DNA of 64,000 nucleotides from Pseudomonas sp. MAG733B (GTDB lineage Bacteria > Pseudomonadota > Gammaproteobacteria > Pseudomonadales > Pseudomonadaceae), in contig NZ_CP145732.1 of NCBI RefSeq assembly GCF_036884845.1, positions 2,046,001 through 2,110,000 on the forward strand, written 5' to 3'. Under the pieces are notes generated by a model that had not been told where the DNA came from, ran no database searches, and worked only from the letters and a program-made list of their open reading frames with translations. This document shows, piece after piece, positions 61,909-64,000 of the stretch. Position 1 is the stretch's first letter; every line of letters starts with the position of its first letter. The position numbers and the translations under genes are program-made.

Positions 61909-61916
61909 AATAATAA
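61909..61916 (+). promoter_or_regulatory. AANAANAA (Hfq/Crc-type) motif in the MFS leader
   Basis: AATAATAA directly upstream of ACGAGG, the ribosome binding site of the MFS gene at 61932. Confidence 0.5.
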
Positions 61917-61931
61917 AACGAGGTACGCACC

Positions 61932-63272
61932 ATGGCTCGTCCCAGTGCTTCCCTGCATCTGCCCGGCGCAGACGCTCCGTCCGCAGCGGCGGCGAAACCG
62001 CTGGCTGCAACCGCCAAGGCCAGCAATGTTCGCTGGCGGATCTTCGCGATCATTTTCGCGCTGACCATGGTCAACCTGATCGACCGGGTGTCGCTGTCCA
62101 TCGCGATGCCGACCATCGCCAATGAATTCTCGCTGTCACCGAGCATGCAGGGCCTGATCCTCAGCAGCTTTTTCTGGGCCTATGCACTGTTGCAAATTCC
62201 CGGTGGCTGGATGATCGACCGTTTTGGTCCGCACCGCGTCATCAGTTGGTCCACCGGGTTGTGGGGCACTTTCCAGGTGCTGGCGGCATTTGCCACCGGG
62301 GGCTTGTCATTGTTGTTTGCGCGGGTTGCGTTGGGCGCCGCCGAAGCACCGTTGTTCCCCTCGGGTGGCAAGCTGATTTCGCTGTGGCTGGCCCCAGGCG
62401 AACGCAGTCGCGGCGCGGTGTTGATGGACAGCGGTAGCCCGCTCGGTGTGGCGCTGGGCGGGTTGATCATTGCCTACTTGATTGCGTCGCTGGACTCCTG
62501 GCGGTTGGCTTTTGTCATTGCCGGTATCGCGACTCTGGTGTTGGCGTGGCTGGCGCGGCGTTATCTGCGTGATGACCCGGCCAGCCATCCGCAAGTCAAT
62601 GAACTGGAGCTTGAGAAAATCAACGCCGGACGCGCCACACCCGCCGCCGAAGCCGCGCGTGCACCGGTCAAAGGCTTGGGCATCGCTGCCCGTTCCCTGA
62701 GCGGTTTGCTGATCGGTCGAGCCAGTTGGGCGATGGTGTATTTCGGTCTGCTGACCTGGGGGCCGAGCTATCTGTCCCAGGCTCGCGGGTTTGATATCAA
62801 GGGCATTGGCGCGGCGACATTTGTGATTTTCGTCTGCGGTGCGCTGGGTTCGTTGACTGGTGGTTTCCTTTGCGACGGCTTGATCCGCAAAGGCGTGAGT
62901 CGCGCAGTGGCGGTCAAGAGCCTGCTGGCGTTTTCCGGTCTGGTAGCGCTCGGCGCGTTCCTGTTGCTGCCGACCCTGAGCAATCCTTTTGCGGCAGTGG
63001 CGTTGTTGGCCATGACCGCGTTTTTCCTGATGTGGGGCAGCCTCTACTGGAGCTTCCCGGCGTTGCTGGCAGCACCGGCGCGGGTCGGTTTGATCGGCGG
63101 TGTAATGAACATGGCCGGCAGCACCGGCGGCATCGCGGTGCCGATCCTGGTGGGCGTGATCCTGCAAATGTCCGGTGGTTTTGCCCCGGTGCTGGGGTTC
63201 TTCGCGGCGTGCTCGGCGGTGTTCGTGCTGGCGACGTTGTTTATCAGTCTGGATGAGGTGCGCCATGACTAA
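61932..63272 (+). CDS. MFS transporter, anion:cation symporter (ACS)-like family
   Basis: A 446-aa major facilitator with 12 predicted helices after a polar N-terminal tail of about 30 residues. ALTMVNLIDRVSLSIAMPTIANEF begins helix 1, and WMIDRFGPHRVI near residue 95 is the loop 2-3 motif, as in ACS family carriers for sugar acids or other organic anions. It overlaps the amidohydrolase gene by eight bases, so they are coupled and probably handle the same substrate. Confidence 0.88.
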   Translation: MARPSASLHLPGADAPSAAAAKPLAATAKASNVRWRIFAIIFALTMVNLIDRVSLSIAMPTIANEFSLSPSMQGLILSSFFWAYALLQIPGGWMIDRFGPHRVISWSTGLWGTFQVLAAFATGGLSLLFARVALGAAEAPLFPSGGKLISLWLAPGERSRGAVLMDSGSPLGVALGGLIIAYLIASLDSWRLAFVIAGIATLVLAWLARRYLRDDPASHPQVNELELEKINAGRATPAAEAARAPVKGLGIAARSLSGLLIGRASWAMVYFGLLTWGPSYLSQARGFDIKGIGAATFVIFVCGALGSLTGGFLCDGLIRKGVSRAVAVKSLLAFSGLVALGAFLLLPTLSNPFAAVALLAMTAFFLMWGSLYWSFPALLAAPARVGLIGGVMNMAGSTGGIAVPILVGVILQMSGGFAPVLGFFAACSAVFVLATLFISLDEVRHD

Positions 63273-64000
63273 TCCGTTATGGAACGGCCCGATCATCGAC
63301 GCCCATCATCATTTCTGGGACCCGATCCTCAACGATCACCCGTGGCTCGCTCCCGAAGCCAATATCCCGTTTCGCTACGGTGACTACAGCGCGATCAAGC
63401 GCCGCTATTTTCCCGAGGACTACTTCGCCGATGCAGGTTCGCACAACGTCGTGCAAACGGTGTACGTCGAGACCGAATGGAACCCGCAGGACCCGATTGG
63501 CGAAACCCGTTTCATCGAGCAACTGGCCGCCCGTTATGGCGTGCCGAATGCAATCGTTGCGCAAGCCTGGCTTGATCATCCGGACGCCATCGATGTGCTG
63601 ACCGAGCAGGCGAGTTTCAAGTGCGTACGCAGCGTTCGCCACAAGCCCGGCGGCCCGACCGCGCCGGAGCAGGTCGGGCGCTTGCGCAGTCTGATGAGTG
63701 ACGAACACTGGCGCCGCAGTTACGCCGCACTTGAAGGTTTGGGTCTGCATTTCGATTTGCAGACACCGTGGTGGAACCTGCACGAAGCCGAACGGTTGGC
63801 CCGGGACTTTCCCGGCATCACCCTGATTATCAACCACGCGGGATTGCCCAACGACCGCAGCGGCGAAGGCCTGGCCGGTTGGCGCCTGGCGATGGCGCGG
63901 CTGGCCCAGTGGCCGAACGTGCAGGTGAAAATTTCCGGCCTGGGGCAGGGCGGCCAACGCTGGCGCGCCAAAGACAATGCCTGGATCGTGCGCGAAGTGA
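63265..64000 (+). CDS. Amidohydrolase family protein, fuconolactonase-like (partial)
   Basis: The first 245 residues of an amidohydrolase-2 (PF04909-type) enzyme that continues past the window. IIDAHHHFWDP near residue 10 gives the HxH-like metal site; further active-site histidines may be in VRHKPGGP near 129 and INHAG near 191. Enzymes starting ID(A/S)HHHFW are lactonases such as L-fuconolactonase or pyrone-dicarboxylate hydrolase. Substrate is inferred, not shown. Confidence 0.86.
   Translation, partial: MTNPLWNGPIIDAHHHFWDPILNDHPWLAPEANIPFRYGDYSAIKRRYFPEDYFADAGSHNVVQTVYVETEWNPQDPIGETRFIEQLAARYGVPNAIVAQAWLDHPDAIDVLTEQASFKCVRSVRHKPGGPTAPEQVGRLRSLMSDEHWRRSYAALEGLGLHFDLQTPWWNLHEAERLARDFPGITLIINHAGLPNDRSGEGLAGWRLAMARLAQWPNVQVKISGLGQGGQRWRAKDNAWIVREV

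Larger units (their letters stand above)
61490..61931. other. intergenic region between second tctC and MFS genes
   Basis: A 442-bp divergent region with a REPIN-like repeat at 61653-61752 and the A-rich leader of the MFS gene (AATAATAA at 61909-61916). No gene is supported in the rest. Confidence 0.65.

Overview
The window is chromosomal DNA from a Pseudomonas, most likely of the P. fluorescens group. This rests on an intact algU-mucA-mucB-mucD cluster without mucC, an OprD-family porin beside tctABC and tctDE, the bepA-tusA-like-perM-bcp-gcvR-dapA-bamC-purC-tRNA-Ser order known from P. aeruginosa, high G+C coding sequence, and many intergenic paired inverted repeats of the Pseudomonas REP/REPIN type. 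The species was not determined.

Layout. 1-692: 5' part of a 3-hydroxyisobutyryl-CoA hydrolase-like gene. 825-9349: ung, then a tricarboxylate uptake locus (opdH-like porin, tctC, tctB, tctA and an AbrB-type membrane protein on the minus strand; the two-component system tctDE diverging on the plus strand). 9464-13686: HDOD protein, ygfZ, sdhE, ygfX and nadB. 14244-18018: envelope-stress sigma factor AlgU with MucA, MucB and MucD. 18082-25897: bepA, a TusA-like protein, perM, bcp, gcvR, dapA, bamC, an MBL-fold hydrolase and purC, then tRNA-Ser(CGA). 26368-32007: a more variable stretch with a YegP-like protein, two LysR regulators flanking a small tautomerase-family isomerase, an EamA exporter and the lipid A phosphoethanolamine transferase eptA. 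32129-44608: rnd, ycgL, a D-2-hydroxyacid dehydrogenase, nitroreductase, ycgN, a peptidase-like protein that lacks its metal ligands, a SPOUT methyltransferase, an HNH protein, a spermidine-synthase-like protein, a cNMP-binding protein, ptrB and small membrane proteins. 44761-49559: LysR, MFS transporter and the 5-oxoprolinase genes pxpABC. 49677-55211: a CoxE/MoxR pair, an AsmA/DUF748-type protein, cysK and lpxO. 55250-56115: a lower-G+C two-gene islet (GNAT plus a 71-aa protein). 56450-64000: an EamA exporter, a second tctABC locus with a LysR regulator, and an MFS transporter translationally coupled to a fuconolactonase-like amidohydrolase that runs off the end.

Themes. Carbon acquisition dominates: two independent tripartite tricarboxylate transporters, two MFS carriers and pxpABC. 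Four of these transcripts carry an exact AANAANAA (Hfq/Crc-type) motif just upstream of the ribosome binding site, suggesting shared catabolite control. The opdH/tctDE divergent region holds an exact 11-bp tandem repeat that looks like the TctD operator. Envelope maintenance is the second theme: AlgU/Muc, BepA, BamC, EptA and LpxO. No prophage, CRISPR array, transposase or rRNA gene was found. The most unusual pieces are the GNAT islet with a palindrome over its likely promoter, the zinc-ligand-less peptidase-like protein, the terminator-like hairpin where mucC would be, and nine REPIN-like elements from several families.
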